NCBI GenBank assembly: GCA_964652835.1
Contig: CAZZCB010000002.1
Span: 1 to 64,000, forward strand
Length of the DNA: 64,000 nucleotides
From: JAUPTX01 sp964652835
Lineage (GTDB): Bacteria > Patescibacteriota > Minisyncoccia > Phycocordibacterales > CSBR16-119
Reading direction: 5' to 3'
A model generated the notes under the pieces. That model worked only from the letters and a program-made list of their open reading frames with translations. It had not been told where the DNA came from and ran no database searches. A program made the translations under genes and the position numbers. Below, piece by piece: positions 1 through 7,942 of this stretch (position 1 is the stretch's first letter; every line of letters begins with the position of its first letter).

Positions 1-491
1 GAAGTATGTTCGACGGTTTTGGTATCGGTGGATCTTTTGATAAAGATGATATGGGTACGGCTGTGGCTTGGGTGAATGAAGTCTTGCCGGAAGAAAAGCC
101 TCGGCACCTTCTCGGTATCGGCGACCCGCTTGATGTGTTTTTAGGAATTGAAAATGGATGTGATCTTTTTGACTGCGTGGCTCCTACACGTATCGCTCGT
201 AACGGATCTTTGTATACAAAAAACGGGAATATAAATATCACAAATTCAAAATACAGAACAGATTTTTCTCCTATTGAAGAAGGCTGTGAATGTTATACTT
301 GTAAAAATTATACGAAAGCGTATTTAGCGCATCTTTTCCATGCGAAAGAAATTTTAGCTAACACTCTCGCTTCAGTCCACAATGTTTATTTTATCGTGAA
401 CCTTGTTCACAAAATCCGCGAAGCGATTTTAGAAGATAAGTTTTTTGAATTTAAGGAGGAGTTTATTTATGCTTACAAAAAAAATAATTGA
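1..491 (+). CDS. tgt: Queuine/preQ1 tRNA-guanine transglycosylase, C-terminal part (5' end outside window)
   Basis: The enzyme exchanges guanine 34 of GUN-anticodon tRNAs for a queuosine precursor. The reading frame is open from the window edge, so only the C-terminal part is present. The catalytic aspartate lies in LFDCVAPTR (D at 168-176), where the family has its nucleophile. The structural zinc site is complete: CECYTC followed by 25 residues and a histidine, matching CxCxxC-x25-H. The 3' end overlaps the next gene by 23 nt. Identification is firm; the length cannot be judged. Confidence 0.93.
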   Translation, partial: SMFDGFGIGGSFDKDDMGTAVAWVNEVLPEEKPRHLLGIGDPLDVFLGIENGCDLFDCVAPTRIARNGSLYTKNGNINITNSKYRTDFSPIEEGCECYTCKNYTKAYLAHLFHAKEILANTLASVHNVYFIVNLVHKIREAILEDKFFEFKEEFIYAYKKNN

Positions 492-1185
492 AGAAAGAAT
501 AAATAGATTTTGGGGTTATGGTAACCTTAAAGCTGATATTTGGTTCATTGGAATGGAAGAGGGATTTCATGGTAATTTAATTGATTTAGAAAATAGATTT
601 AACAGAACTAAAAATAAATCAGTAGTTGATTTACAAAACGACATGTCTGATGTTCAAGATCACATGAAATGGTTTTTACCTAACTCTGGTATCCAAAGAA
701 CATGGGGTAAAATAATCAAAATTTTACTTACCTTAAAATCTAATAAAAAAATCACAAATGATGAAATAAAAGAATTCCAAAGAAAAGAATTTGGTAGGCT
801 GAACAGTGATCACTGTAGACTTGAGTTTATGCCTCTTCCATGTCGGTCAACCAAGAAAAAAGATTGGTTTTATAATAAATTTGAAATAGATTATCTTGAA
901 ACTAGAAAAAAATATATTGATAAAATAATGCCTTTGAGAATTAAGTTATTTCAAGATCTTATTAAAAAATATAGTCCCAAAATTATAATTTGCTATTCTT
1001 TTAGTTATTTAAAAAAATGGCAAGAAGTTGTTGGATGTGAGTTATTAGATAAATCAAATCTATATTATTGTAAAAATAATGGCAGTAATTTCTTTGTCAT
1101 ACCTCATCCAACCGCTCATGGGATGACAAATAACGATTGGAACCAGATTATGCAAAATATTAAACGGATAAGTTTTTTATCTTAA
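469..1185 (+). CDS. Uracil-DNA glycosylase-fold-like protein of unknown function
   Basis: A 238-residue protein. The start is ATG 469, preceded 8 nt upstream by AAGGAGGA (453-460), one of the few clear Shine-Dalgarno sites in the window. Residues about 23-32 (DIWFIGMEEG) resemble the first conserved strand-loop of the UDG superfamily, and a late IPHPTAHG segment (about residues 211-218) resembles the HPS-type second motif. A hydrophobic strand IIICYS sits between them. It starts inside the tgt reading frame. Base use is very AT-rich (AAA, ATA, TTA codons) compared with tgt, which suggests recent arrival. The UDG-fold assignment is inference from two short motifs; substrate and activity are unknown. 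Confidence 0.7.
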   Translation: MLTKKIIEERINRFWGYGNLKADIWFIGMEEGFHGNLIDLENRFNRTKNKSVVDLQNDMSDVQDHMKWFLPNSGIQRTWGKIIKILLTLKSNKKITNDEIKEFQRKEFGRLNSDHCRLEFMPLPCRSTKKKDWFYNKFEIDYLETRKKYIDKIMPLRIKLFQDLIKKYSPKIIICYSFSYLKKWQEVVGCELLDKSNLYYCKNNGSNFFVIPHPTAHGMTNNDWNQIMQNIKRISFLS

Positions 1186-1228
1186 AAAAACTTTAAGAAA
1201 GAGTAAAATAGATGTTTTGTAAAAAAAT

Positions 1229-1255
1229 AGAGCCCCGACGCACGGGGCTCTTTTG
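1229..1255. terminator. Bidirectional hairpin terminator
   Basis: GAGCCCCG and CGGGGCTC arms (1230-1237 and 1243-1250) are flanked by A-rich sequence on the left and T-rich on the right. It can end both the gene at 469-1185 and the minus-strand gene at 1276-2019. Confidence 0.85.
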
Positions 1256-1275
1256 TTTTGTTTGTATTTCAACCG

Positions 1276-2019
1276 TTAGCGCAAGGTTGGTCGTATTCTT
1301 GCGTGTGGCGGGTAAAGTCCGTAAAGAGCGAGTGTTCTGACGAGAAGTTTCTTTTCGTCCCAGCTCAACTCCACGAACTTGTAATAGGCGTCGGCATAGA
1401 TAGGTTCTTTTGCTGCATACATCTTTCCTCCTCCATAACCCATCCATCCTTGCTCCATCTTCTGAACATCCCGGTGGCCAACCACCTTAGGAAGTTTGAA
1501 GTGTGGGTAGCCGTTGAAGTACACCTTGTCTCGACTGTGCTTGTCTCGTAAGAGGTTTTTCAATTCCTCTGACTCATCAACAAGCACTACTTTTCCTTTT
1601 GAGAATTCACCGAGATCAAATTCTTCTGGGCGGAATCGTTTCTTCAGCCCGTACTCTTTGAGGTTTCTCGAAAGGTCCCCCAAAGTCCGGAGCTTTTCCC
1701 AGTGGCCCATCCTTTCGATTAACCCTTGGGAAAGTTCGAGTTCGGTGAGAAGTATCTCTTCCGGATTTTCGACCGACGGAAGCTCCCCCAACCCTTTCTT
1801 CCTTTCGTAGAAGGTGGGGTATAGTTGCAGTCCGTAGGCATTCAAGCACCCTATTATGCTTGCGTATGTTACGGAGTGTTTCTGGAATCTATGATCCTCG
1901 AACAACTCCTGTTCCGAGTAGTTGTCGACGAGGTCTTGCAGGGTTTCCACACCCTCAAGATGTGCCAGACTTCGCTTAGCTGCGTTTGTTAGTCCGAGCT
2001 CTTGGTTCTTTATGTTCAT
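1276..2019 (-). CDS. Orphan protein with RNA polymerase alpha-CTD-like helical repeats
   Basis: A 247-residue soluble protein with no signal peptide. Residues about 8-65 (LTNAAKRSLAHLEGVETLQD to LNAYGLQLYP) follow the pattern of the RpoA C-terminal helix-hairpin-helix domain: L..a...L...GV.t..dLv, ending ..YGL. Weaker copies of the ending occur later (LKEYGLKKRF and LALYGLYPP), suggesting three related segments. The function is unknown. It has its own promoter (2039-2066) and terminator (1229-1255) and is transcribed divergently from uvrB. Codon use is richer in G and C than uvrB. The leader ends CACACC before ATG, with no Shine-Dalgarno site. Confidence 0.75.
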   Translation of the reverse strand: MNIKNQELGLTNAAKRSLAHLEGVETLQDLVDNYSEQELFEDHRFQKHSVTYASIIGCLNAYGLQLYPTFYERKKGLGELPSVENPEEILLTELELSQGLIERMGHWEKLRTLGDLSRNLKEYGLKKRFRPEEFDLGEFSKGKVVLVDESEELKNLLRDKHSRDKVYFNGYPHFKLPKVVGHRDVQKMEQGWMGYGGGKMYAAKEPIYADAYYKFVELSWDEKKLLVRTLALYGLYPPHARIRPTLR

Positions 2020-2038
2020 GGTGTGTGCTTTTACGTGT

Positions 2039-2066
2039 ATTCTATCATATAAAATTAATTTGTCAA
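2039..2066 (-). promoter_or_regulatory. Sigma70-type promoter of the 1276-2019 gene
   Basis: On the minus strand TTGACA (2066-2061), a 16-nt spacer and TAGAAT (2044-2039). Its -35 box overlaps the -35 box of the divergent uvrB promoter. Confidence 0.75.
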
Positions 2067-2088
2067 GTATAAAATAAAACAGTATAAT
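2060..2088 (+). promoter_or_regulatory. uvrB promoter, predicted leaderless
   Basis: TTGTCA (2060-2065), a 17-nt spacer and TATAAT (2083-2088). Only 6 nt separate the -10 box from the ATG at 2095, so transcription should begin at or next to the start codon. Confidence 0.8.
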
Positions 2089-2094
2089 AGCCTT

Positions 2095-4119
2095 ATGAAG
2101 TTAAAACTCCAAAGTGAATACAAACCAGCCGGTGATCAGCCAGAGGCTATAAAAGGTCTCGTAGAAGGTCTCAAAAAAGGTATGCGAAAGCAGACCTTAT
2201 TAGGTGTGACTGGTTCTGGAAAAACTTTTACTGTTGCGAATGTTATCGAAAAAGTTCAAAAACCAACCCTTGTGATCGCTCACAATAAAACTCTGGCCGC
2301 ACAGCTTGCCAGCGAGTTTAAAGAATTTTTCCCAGAGAACGCTGTGCACTATTTCGTTTCTTACTACGACTACTATCAACCAGAAGCGTATATGGCGGCG
2401 AGCGATACTTATATAGAAAAAGATGCGCAGATAAACGAAGAGATAGATAGACTCCGCCACGCTTCGACGCAGTCACTCCTCACGCGTGACGATGTGATCA
2501 TCGTCGCTTCGGTTTCTTGTATTTACGGACTCGGTTCTCCTGAAGAATACAAACAAAGCAATATGATGCTCACAGTTGGAATGCAGATTGGCCGAAATGA
2601 ACTGATGCGAAAGTTCATAAGTATTCACTATGAAAGAACAAATGCTGATTTGAATTCTGGGCAGTTTCGTGCTCTTGGAGGGATGATTGAGATAATGCCG
2701 ATCTCAGAAAACTATATGTACAGGATTAATTTTGCTGGCGAAGCTATTAGCGAGATTATAAAAATCGATCCCGTGTCTTCAAAGATAGAAGAAAAGCCAG
2801 AACATATTTTCGTTTTCCCGGCGAAGCACTTTTTAACAAATGACGACAAAAAAGAAAAAGCGATAAAATCTATCGAAGCGGAATTAAAAGACCGGCTTAA
2901 AGTTTTAGAGAAAGAAGGAAAAATTCTCGAAGCTGAAAGATTAAAAAGAAGAACGCGTTATGACCTGGCTCTTATAAAAGAAGTTGGGTATTGTTCTGGT
3001 ATTGAAAACTATTCGAGACACCTTTCAGGAAAAATGCCAGGCGAAGCTCCAGAAACTTTGCTTTCATATTTTCCTCATGATAAAGATGGTAAGCCAGAAT
3101 TCCTAACTGTGATAGACGAATCACACGTGACCTTACCGCAGCTTGGCGCGATGTACGGAGGCGACGCTTCTCGAAAACAAAATTTGGTTGAGTACGGTTT
3201 CAGACTTCCCTCAGCAAAAGACAACAGACCTCTTCGTCCAGAAGAATTCGACGCGCGCGTCGGTCAGGTTTTGTTTGTTTCTGCAACGCCGAGCGACAAA
3301 GAAAAAGAGCTAAGTGAGCAAATAGTCGAGCAAATAGTTCGCCCGACTGGACTTATCGATCCAATTCTAGAAATCCGTCCAGTGATAGAAGGAAAGAAAT
3401 ATAAAGGTCAGGTTCATGATTTTATTGACGAAGCAAAAGCTGAGATTAAAAAAGGTGGCAGGGTTATAGCTACGACTTTAACTAAAAAGATGGCCGAAGA
3501 TTTGTCAGAGTATTTGAAAAATGAAGGAATAAAAGCTGAGTATGTTCACTCTGACATTAAAACAATAGAAAGAATAAAAATCCTAACACAGTTCCGAAAA
3601 GGGGAGTTCGATATTTTGGTTGGGGTAAACCTGCTTCGCGAAGGTCTTGATTTGCCTGAGGTAACGCTCATTGGAATACTCGATGCTGACAAAGAAGGTT
3701 TCCTTCGCAGCGAAACTTCTCTAATCCAAACTATCGGACGTGCAGCGAGAAACGTAAACGGTCGCGTTGTTTTATATGCGGACTCTATAACGAACTCGAT
3801 GAAAAAAGCGATAGACGAAACAAACAGAAGAAGAGGCGTTCAAGAAGAATATAATAAAAAACATAAAATAACTCCGAAGACTATTATCAAAAAAATCCAG
3901 GATATAACGCAGGCGATGGATTCGGATCATAAAAAGGCTGTAAAAAGAGAACTTGAGATTGATGAAAAAATCTTTGCGAAAAATCCTAAAAAGCTGATCA
4001 AACTTAAAGAAAAACAAATGAATGAAGCTGTGAAGGAGCTCGATTTTGAGACTGCGGCCTTGCTTCGAGATGAGATTCGCGCGCTGAAGGAGAAGTTCGA
4101 GAATTTAAAAGAAGAGTAG
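2095..4119 (+). CDS. uvrB: Excinuclease ABC subunit B
   Basis: The damage-verifying helicase-like subunit of nucleotide excision repair, 674 residues, full length for the family. Walker A is GVTGSGKT (residues 37-44). The DNA-clamping beta-hairpin contains YYDYYQPEAY (90-99). Helicase motif VI-type sequence QTIGRAARN is present, and the C-terminal UVR domain that contacts UvrC has the pattern DFETAALLRDEI. It is loaded by UvrA and recruits UvrC, both encoded just downstream at 4802 and 7943. The start at 2095 is fixed by the promoter 6 nt upstream and the MKLKL..SEYKPAGDQPEAI N-terminus. Confidence 0.98.
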   Translation: MKLKLQSEYKPAGDQPEAIKGLVEGLKKGMRKQTLLGVTGSGKTFTVANVIEKVQKPTLVIAHNKTLAAQLASEFKEFFPENAVHYFVSYYDYYQPEAYMAASDTYIEKDAQINEEIDRLRHASTQSLLTRDDVIIVASVSCIYGLGSPEEYKQSNMMLTVGMQIGRNELMRKFISIHYERTNADLNSGQFRALGGMIEIMPISENYMYRINFAGEAISEIIKIDPVSSKIEEKPEHIFVFPAKHFLTNDDKKEKAIKSIEAELKDRLKVLEKEGKILEAERLKRRTRYDLALIKEVGYCSGIENYSRHLSGKMPGEAPETLLSYFPHDKDGKPEFLTVIDESHVTLPQLGAMYGGDASRKQNLVEYGFRLPSAKDNRPLRPEEFDARVGQVLFVSATPSDKEKELSEQIVEQIVRPTGLIDPILEIRPVIEGKKYKGQVHDFIDEAKAEIKKGGRVIATTLTKKMAEDLSEYLKNEGIKAEYVHSDIKTIERIKILTQFRKGEFDILVGVNLLREGLDLPEVTLIGILDADKEGFLRSETSLIQTIGRAARNVNGRVVLYADSITNSMKKAIDETNRRRGVQEEYNKKHKITPKTIIKKIQDITQAMDSDHKKAVKRELEIDEKIFAKNPKKLIKLKEKQMNEAVKELDFETAALLRDEIRALKEKFENLKEE

Positions 4120-4130
4120 TGGGTATTAGA

Positions 4131-4159
4131 AAGGGCGTCGCTCCCGCGACGCCCTTTTT
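4131..4159 (+). terminator. Terminator after uvrB
   Basis: Arms AAGGGCGTCG (4131-4140) and CGACGCCCTT (4147-4156) with a 6-nt loop, followed by T residues. Confidence 0.9.
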
Positions 4160-4229
4160 AGATGCCTTAAGCATCAATTGTGTGTTCTCTCCAGTGAGAG
4201 CTACACGAATGTTTCCATACCGCACCGTA

Positions 4230-4388
4230 TTATGTGCGATCTGATTCACCCCTCGCCAAAAACCTTTGGTTGAAGCTCACGACTTTCCGGTTGAAGCCAA
4301 CTGGATTGTTCGTTTTGCTTCTGTAGATCCAAAGGGCTACGCAACCGATCACAAGCCCTGCGCATGTGAAAATGAAACCGAGGCTCAT
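4230..4388 (-). CDS. Small single-pass membrane protein (52 aa)
   Basis: ATG at 4388, TAA ending at 4230. The protein begins MSLGFIFTCAGLVIGCVALW and continues with a basic tail (IYRSK..., then KVVSFNQRF). One N-terminal transmembrane helix is predicted. Its ATG overlaps the TGA of the upstream minus-strand gene in an ATGA arrangement, which implies translational coupling and supports both small ORFs being real. The function is unknown. Confidence 0.6.
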   Translation of the reverse strand: MSLGFIFTCAGLVIGCVALWIYRSKTNNPVGFNRKVVSFNQRFLARGESDRT

Positions 4389-4606
4389 TGTGTTCGGAAT
4401 TTTACGCTTTTGATGTAATCACCGGCGCCTTCAAGAAGATCGCTCAGTCTGATGGAATATCTGATGTAAGCGGTCTTTAGGCGCTCTAACCTGGATTTCC
4501 TCCTTTTGTCACTTGGCGTGAGTAGCCAGTGAGCTACGAACGCAGTCCCCATAATGCCGAGCATTACGAAGGCTGTGTCAATGATACCGAATTCTTCCAT
4601 GGGCAA
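4385..4606 (-). CDS. Small membrane protein (73 aa)
   Basis: Starts MPMEEFGIIDTAF; a second in-frame ATG lies two codons downstream (4600). One hydrophobic helix (about residues 8-28) is followed by a strongly basic segment (DKRRKSRLERLK), a positive-inside single-pass layout. It is followed by the 52-aa gene in a 4-nt ATGA overlap, making a two-gene minus-strand cassette between uvrB and uvrA. The leader ends GCCC before ATG and has no Shine-Dalgarno site. The function is unknown. Confidence 0.6.
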   Translation of the reverse strand: MPMEEFGIIDTAFVMLGIMGTAFVAHWLLTPSDKRRKSRLERLKTAYIRYSIRLSDLLEGAGDYIKSVKFRTQ

Positions 4607-4801
4607 GCTGGTTTAGGTTGTTGGTAAAAAGAACAGTCGAGTGGATAGAGTAACCCAGAAATGATATTTTGGCAAGTGGGGAAAAATGCACTAAATATAA
4701 TTACAAAAAAGGTCTTATCAGGAGCTCTTAATTGTGTTATAGTCTCTATATAAACCCCAAAGGAGTTCCGGAGGGGGATTTATCGTATTTATATATATTC
4801 T

Positions 4802-7450
4802 ATGAAAAAACAAGAATTCGAAGCTGGGAAGATTGTGGTTAAGGGTGCAAAGACTCACAATCTTAAAAATGTAAGCGTTGAAATGCCACGAAATAAAATG
4901 GTGGTTTTTACTGGTCTTTCTGGTTCTGGTAAATCTTCTCTTGCTTTCGATACTATTTTTGCTGAAGGCCAAAGAAGATACGTTGAATCTCTTTCTTCTT
5001 ATGCACGTCAGTTTCTTTCTCAAATGCCAAAACCAGACGTGGATGAAATCACAGGACTTTCTCCGGCTATTTCTATCGACCAAAAATCACGTTCGAACAA
5101 CCCGCGTTCAACTGTGGCGACAATAACAGAAATCTACGATTATCTGCGTGTTCTTTATGCGCGTGTTGCCAGACCTTACAGTCCGATTTCAGGAAAAGAA
5201 ATTAAAAAACTTTCAAACCAAGAAATCTCAGAATTTGTAAAAAACAAAATTAGAAGTTTAAAAAACTCTCCAAATAAAAAAGCGGTGATGGGTGTGGAGT
5301 ACACAGAAGATTCTGTGCATATTTTCTCTCCAGTTGTTCGTGGACGAAAAGGCGAGTATTACCAAATGCTTTACGATTTCCTTGGCAAAGGATATTCAAA
5401 AGTTCGTGTGGACGGAGCGATAAAAAACCTACGCGACTCTATCGATTTATCAAAAAACAAAAAACACGAAATAGATTTGCTTGTAGATTCTTTTTCTTTT
5501 GGCGAAGCGCTGAACAGTACAGAAGATTTTGATATGCGACTTTCAGAAGCCATCGAGCGGGCGATCACAGAGTCAGATGGATTTGTACGTATTGTTGTTT
5601 CTGATTTCCATAACAAAGAAGAGGACAGAGAAAATATTTTAATGTCAGCAAAACTTATTTGCCCTGACGACGGTTATACTTTTCCAGAAATAGAGCCAAG
5701 ACTTTTTTCTTTCAACTCACCATACGGAGCGTGTCCAGACTGTAACGGACTAGGAACTAAAAACTTTTTTGGTGATGAAGTTTGTGATACTTGTCACGGC
5801 GACAGACTCCGAGAAGAAGCTCTAAATGTTTTCTTGGGCGACCGAGAAAAAGGGATGAACATAGTAAAGTTCACAAATCAGTCTATTAAAGAAGCATATG
5901 ATTTTATTACAAAAATAAAATTTACTAAAAAAGAAAAAGAAATCTCTATTTCTGTTTTGAAAGAAATTGAAGACAGGCTTCTTTTTATGCTTAACGTGGG
6001 ACTCGACTATTTAACTCTAAACAGAAAAGCAAACACTCTTTCTGGTGGAGAATCTCAACGTATCAGACTTGCTTCACAGCTGGGGTCTCGTCTCGTGGGC
6101 GCTCTTTACGTACTCGACGAGCCGACTATTGGTCTTCACCAAAGAGACAACGACAAACTAATAAAAACCTTAGAAGACCTAAGAGATCTTGGAAATACTA
6201 TAATCGTGGTTGAACACGATGAAGATACTATTTACGCGTCTGACTATATTGTCGACATCGGTCCGAAAGCTGGAGTTCATGGCGGGGAGATCGTCGTAGC
6301 AGATTATCTTGATAAACTTTTATCAGGAAAAGAAAATAAAACAAACTCACGAACAATAGCGTATCTTCGGGAAGAAGAAATTATTCCTCTGCCTGAAAGT
6401 CGAAGAGATGCGAATAAAGGCTGGATAAAAATAAAAGGTGGAAAAATCTTTAACATAAAAAATATAAATGTTGAGATTCCGCTCGGCCGGATGACAGCCA
6501 TAACTGGAGTTTCAGGATCTGGAAAATCTTCTTTCCTTTACGAGATTTTGCATAAAAACCTCCAAGCTCGTTTTGAAAGAAAATACAGAAGCGCAAAAAC
6601 TTTTAACTGCGCCGAATTTTCTGGAACAGAAAATCTAACACGCGCGATACTTATCGATCAGTCACCGATAGGTAGAACTCCGCGTTCGAATATTGCTACT
6701 TATACAGGAGCTTGGAGTCATATTCGTGATATGTTCGCTGCGACAGACGAGGCACGTTTCCGTGGCTTTAAAGCAAATAGATTTTCTTTTAACGTAAAAG
6801 GTGGAAGATGTGAAGCCTGTGAAGGAAAAGGTCTTCAGTCTGTGGAGATGCACTTTTTGCCGACAGTTTATGTGACTTGTGATGTTTGTAATGGAAAAAG
6901 ATTCGACAAAGAAACTCTAAAAGTAAAATACAAAGGTAAAAATGTTTACGATGTTTTGCGAATGACAGTCGAAGAAGGTTTGGAATTTTTTAATGACATT
7001 CCAGCTATTTACGACAGACTTAAAACCCTGTCAGATGTCGGACTCGCATATGTCGAGATTGGTCAACCGGCGACGACTCTTTCTGGTGGAGAAGCTCAAC
7101 GTGTAAAAATATCTTCAGAACTTTATCGCCCAATGACAGAGCGAACTATTTACCTACTAGACGAGCCGACGGTTGGACTTCACTATGATGACGTGGCGAA
7201 TTTGATTTCAGTTTTAGATAAATTGGTTTATAAAGGAAATACAGTTGTGGTTATCGAGCACAACTTGGATCTTATAAAAGTCGTTGACTATATAGTAGAC
7301 CTTGGACCTGAGGGAGGTGAAAATGGTGGAAAAATTATGGCAAAGGGAACTCCAGAAGAAGTTGCCGATAATGAAAAATCTCACACTGGAACATATCTTC
7401 GAAAAACTTTGATTAAAACAAAAAGAGCGATGAAAAAAATTTCGAAGTAA
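4802..7450 (+). CDS. uvrA: Excinuclease ABC subunit A, shortened form
   Basis: The dimeric damage-sensing ABC ATPase that loads UvrB, 882 residues against about 940 in well-studied UvrA. Both ATPase halves are complete: Walker A GLSGSGKS (38-45) and GVSGSGKS; signatures TLSGGESQRIRLAS and TLSGGEAQRVKISS; Walker B VLDEPTIGLH and LLDEPTVGLH. The C-terminal zinc finger is intact (CEAC...CDVC). The first zinc module is altered: CPDD (287-290) replaces CxxC, and CPDC (311-314) is followed after only 13 residues by CDTC (328-331), where other UvrA proteins have about 100 residues. Upstream, CCCC (4755-4758) can pair with GGGG (4773-4776) in a weak hairpin. Confidence 0.97.
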   Translation: MKKQEFEAGKIVVKGAKTHNLKNVSVEMPRNKMVVFTGLSGSGKSSLAFDTIFAEGQRRYVESLSSYARQFLSQMPKPDVDEITGLSPAISIDQKSRSNNPRSTVATITEIYDYLRVLYARVARPYSPISGKEIKKLSNQEISEFVKNKIRSLKNSPNKKAVMGVEYTEDSVHIFSPVVRGRKGEYYQMLYDFLGKGYSKVRVDGAIKNLRDSIDLSKNKKHEIDLLVDSFSFGEALNSTEDFDMRLSEAIERAITESDGFVRIVVSDFHNKEEDRENILMSAKLICPDDGYTFPEIEPRLFSFNSPYGACPDCNGLGTKNFFGDEVCDTCHGDRLREEALNVFLGDREKGMNIVKFTNQSIKEAYDFITKIKFTKKEKEISISVLKEIEDRLLFMLNVGLDYLTLNRKANTLSGGESQRIRLASQLGSRLVGALYVLDEPTIGLHQRDNDKLIKTLEDLRDLGNTIIVVEHDEDTIYASDYIVDIGPKAGVHGGEIVVADYLDKLLSGKENKTNSRTIAYLREEEIIPLPESRRDANKGWIKIKGGKIFNIKNINVEIPLGRMTAITGVSGSGKSSFLYEILHKNLQARFERKYRSAKTFNCAEFSGTENLTRAILIDQSPIGRTPRSNIATYTGAWSHIRDMFAATDEARFRGFKANRFSFNVKGGRCEACEGKGLQSVEMHFLPTVYVTCDVCNGKRFDKETLKVKYKGKNVYDVLRMTVEEGLEFFNDIPAIYDRLKTLSDVGLAYVEIGQPATTLSGGEAQRVKISSELYRPMTERTIYLLDEPTVGLHYDDVANLISVLDKLVYKGNTVVVIEHNLDLIKVVDYIVDLGPEGGENGGKIMAKGTPEEVADNEKSHTGTYLRKTLIKTKRAMKKISK

Positions 7451-7468
7451 TTTTTAAAAGACCAGAAT

Positions 7469-7497
7469 AATCTGACATTAATAAGTCAGATTTTCTT
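7469..7497 (+). terminator. Terminator after uvrA
   Basis: AATCTGAC (7469-7476) pairs with GTCAGATT (7485-7492), followed by TTCTT. Confidence 0.7.
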
Positions 7498-7533
7498 CCA
7501 CCTCGGCGATTTTGTAAACAATCGCCTCCGGTG
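7498..7533. repeat. Inverted repeat downstream of uvrA
   Basis: An inner stem GGCGATT (7505-7511) / AATCGCC (7520-7526) is flanked by an outer CACC/GGTG. It lies directly behind the terminator hairpin and has no strong T run of its own; its role is unclear. Confidence 0.5.
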
Positions 7534-7616
7534 AGCCTTTTTAAAATTACTTCTAGGGGGTAAAAAAAGATTGTGTCCAGTTTATAACAGTATAAGAAAG
7601 ATGAAAAAATAAAAAG

Positions 7617-7641
7617 AGAGCCCGACTACGTGTCGGGCTCT
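7617..7641 (-). terminator. Terminator of the 7626-7907 gene
   Basis: AGAGCCCGAC (7617-7626) pairs with GTCGGGCTCT (7632-7641); on the minus strand it runs into a T-rich stretch. The stop codon of the gene lies inside the stem. Confidence 0.8.
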
Positions 7642-7907
7642 TGTAATCCACTATCGGAGTGGATAATGACATCGAAAGCGGATGGCTCTCTCCATCCGTT
7701 CATCTCTATCTGAGTTGGATCATGCTCCATCGGCGCCTCGATTGGCGCAGTATTCACTTCTTTGTTGCTTCGTGTTAAAGAAGCAACCCAGAAGACAATG
7801 AATAGGATAAAAATGCACAGCAGAATCCACCCAAGAACTTTGTCTATTCGGTCAAAAGAGGGTAGTGCTTCCACTACTTCTTTTTGGTGGTTTTTTTCAG
7901 GGTTCAT
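7626..7907 (-). CDS. Single-pass membrane protein orphan (93 aa)
   Basis: A soluble acidic/basic N-terminus (NHQKEVVEALPSFDRIDK) precedes one transmembrane helix (about residues 25-45, LGWILLCIFILFIVFWVA) and an acidic C-terminal domain. It is divergent from uvrC. On the minus strand TTGACT (7954-7949) and TAGCAT form a promoter whose -35 lies inside the first codons of uvrC. The leader ends CGCC before ATG. The function is unknown; membrane topology is the only firm statement. Confidence 0.6.
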   Translation of the reverse strand: MNPEKNHQKEVVEALPSFDRIDKVLGWILLCIFILFIVFWVASLTRSNKEVNTAPIEAPMEHDPTQIEMNGWREPSAFDVIIHSDSGLQEPDT

Positions 7908-7942
7908 GGCGAAGGGCTTTTACTTTATGCTATATTTATCCT

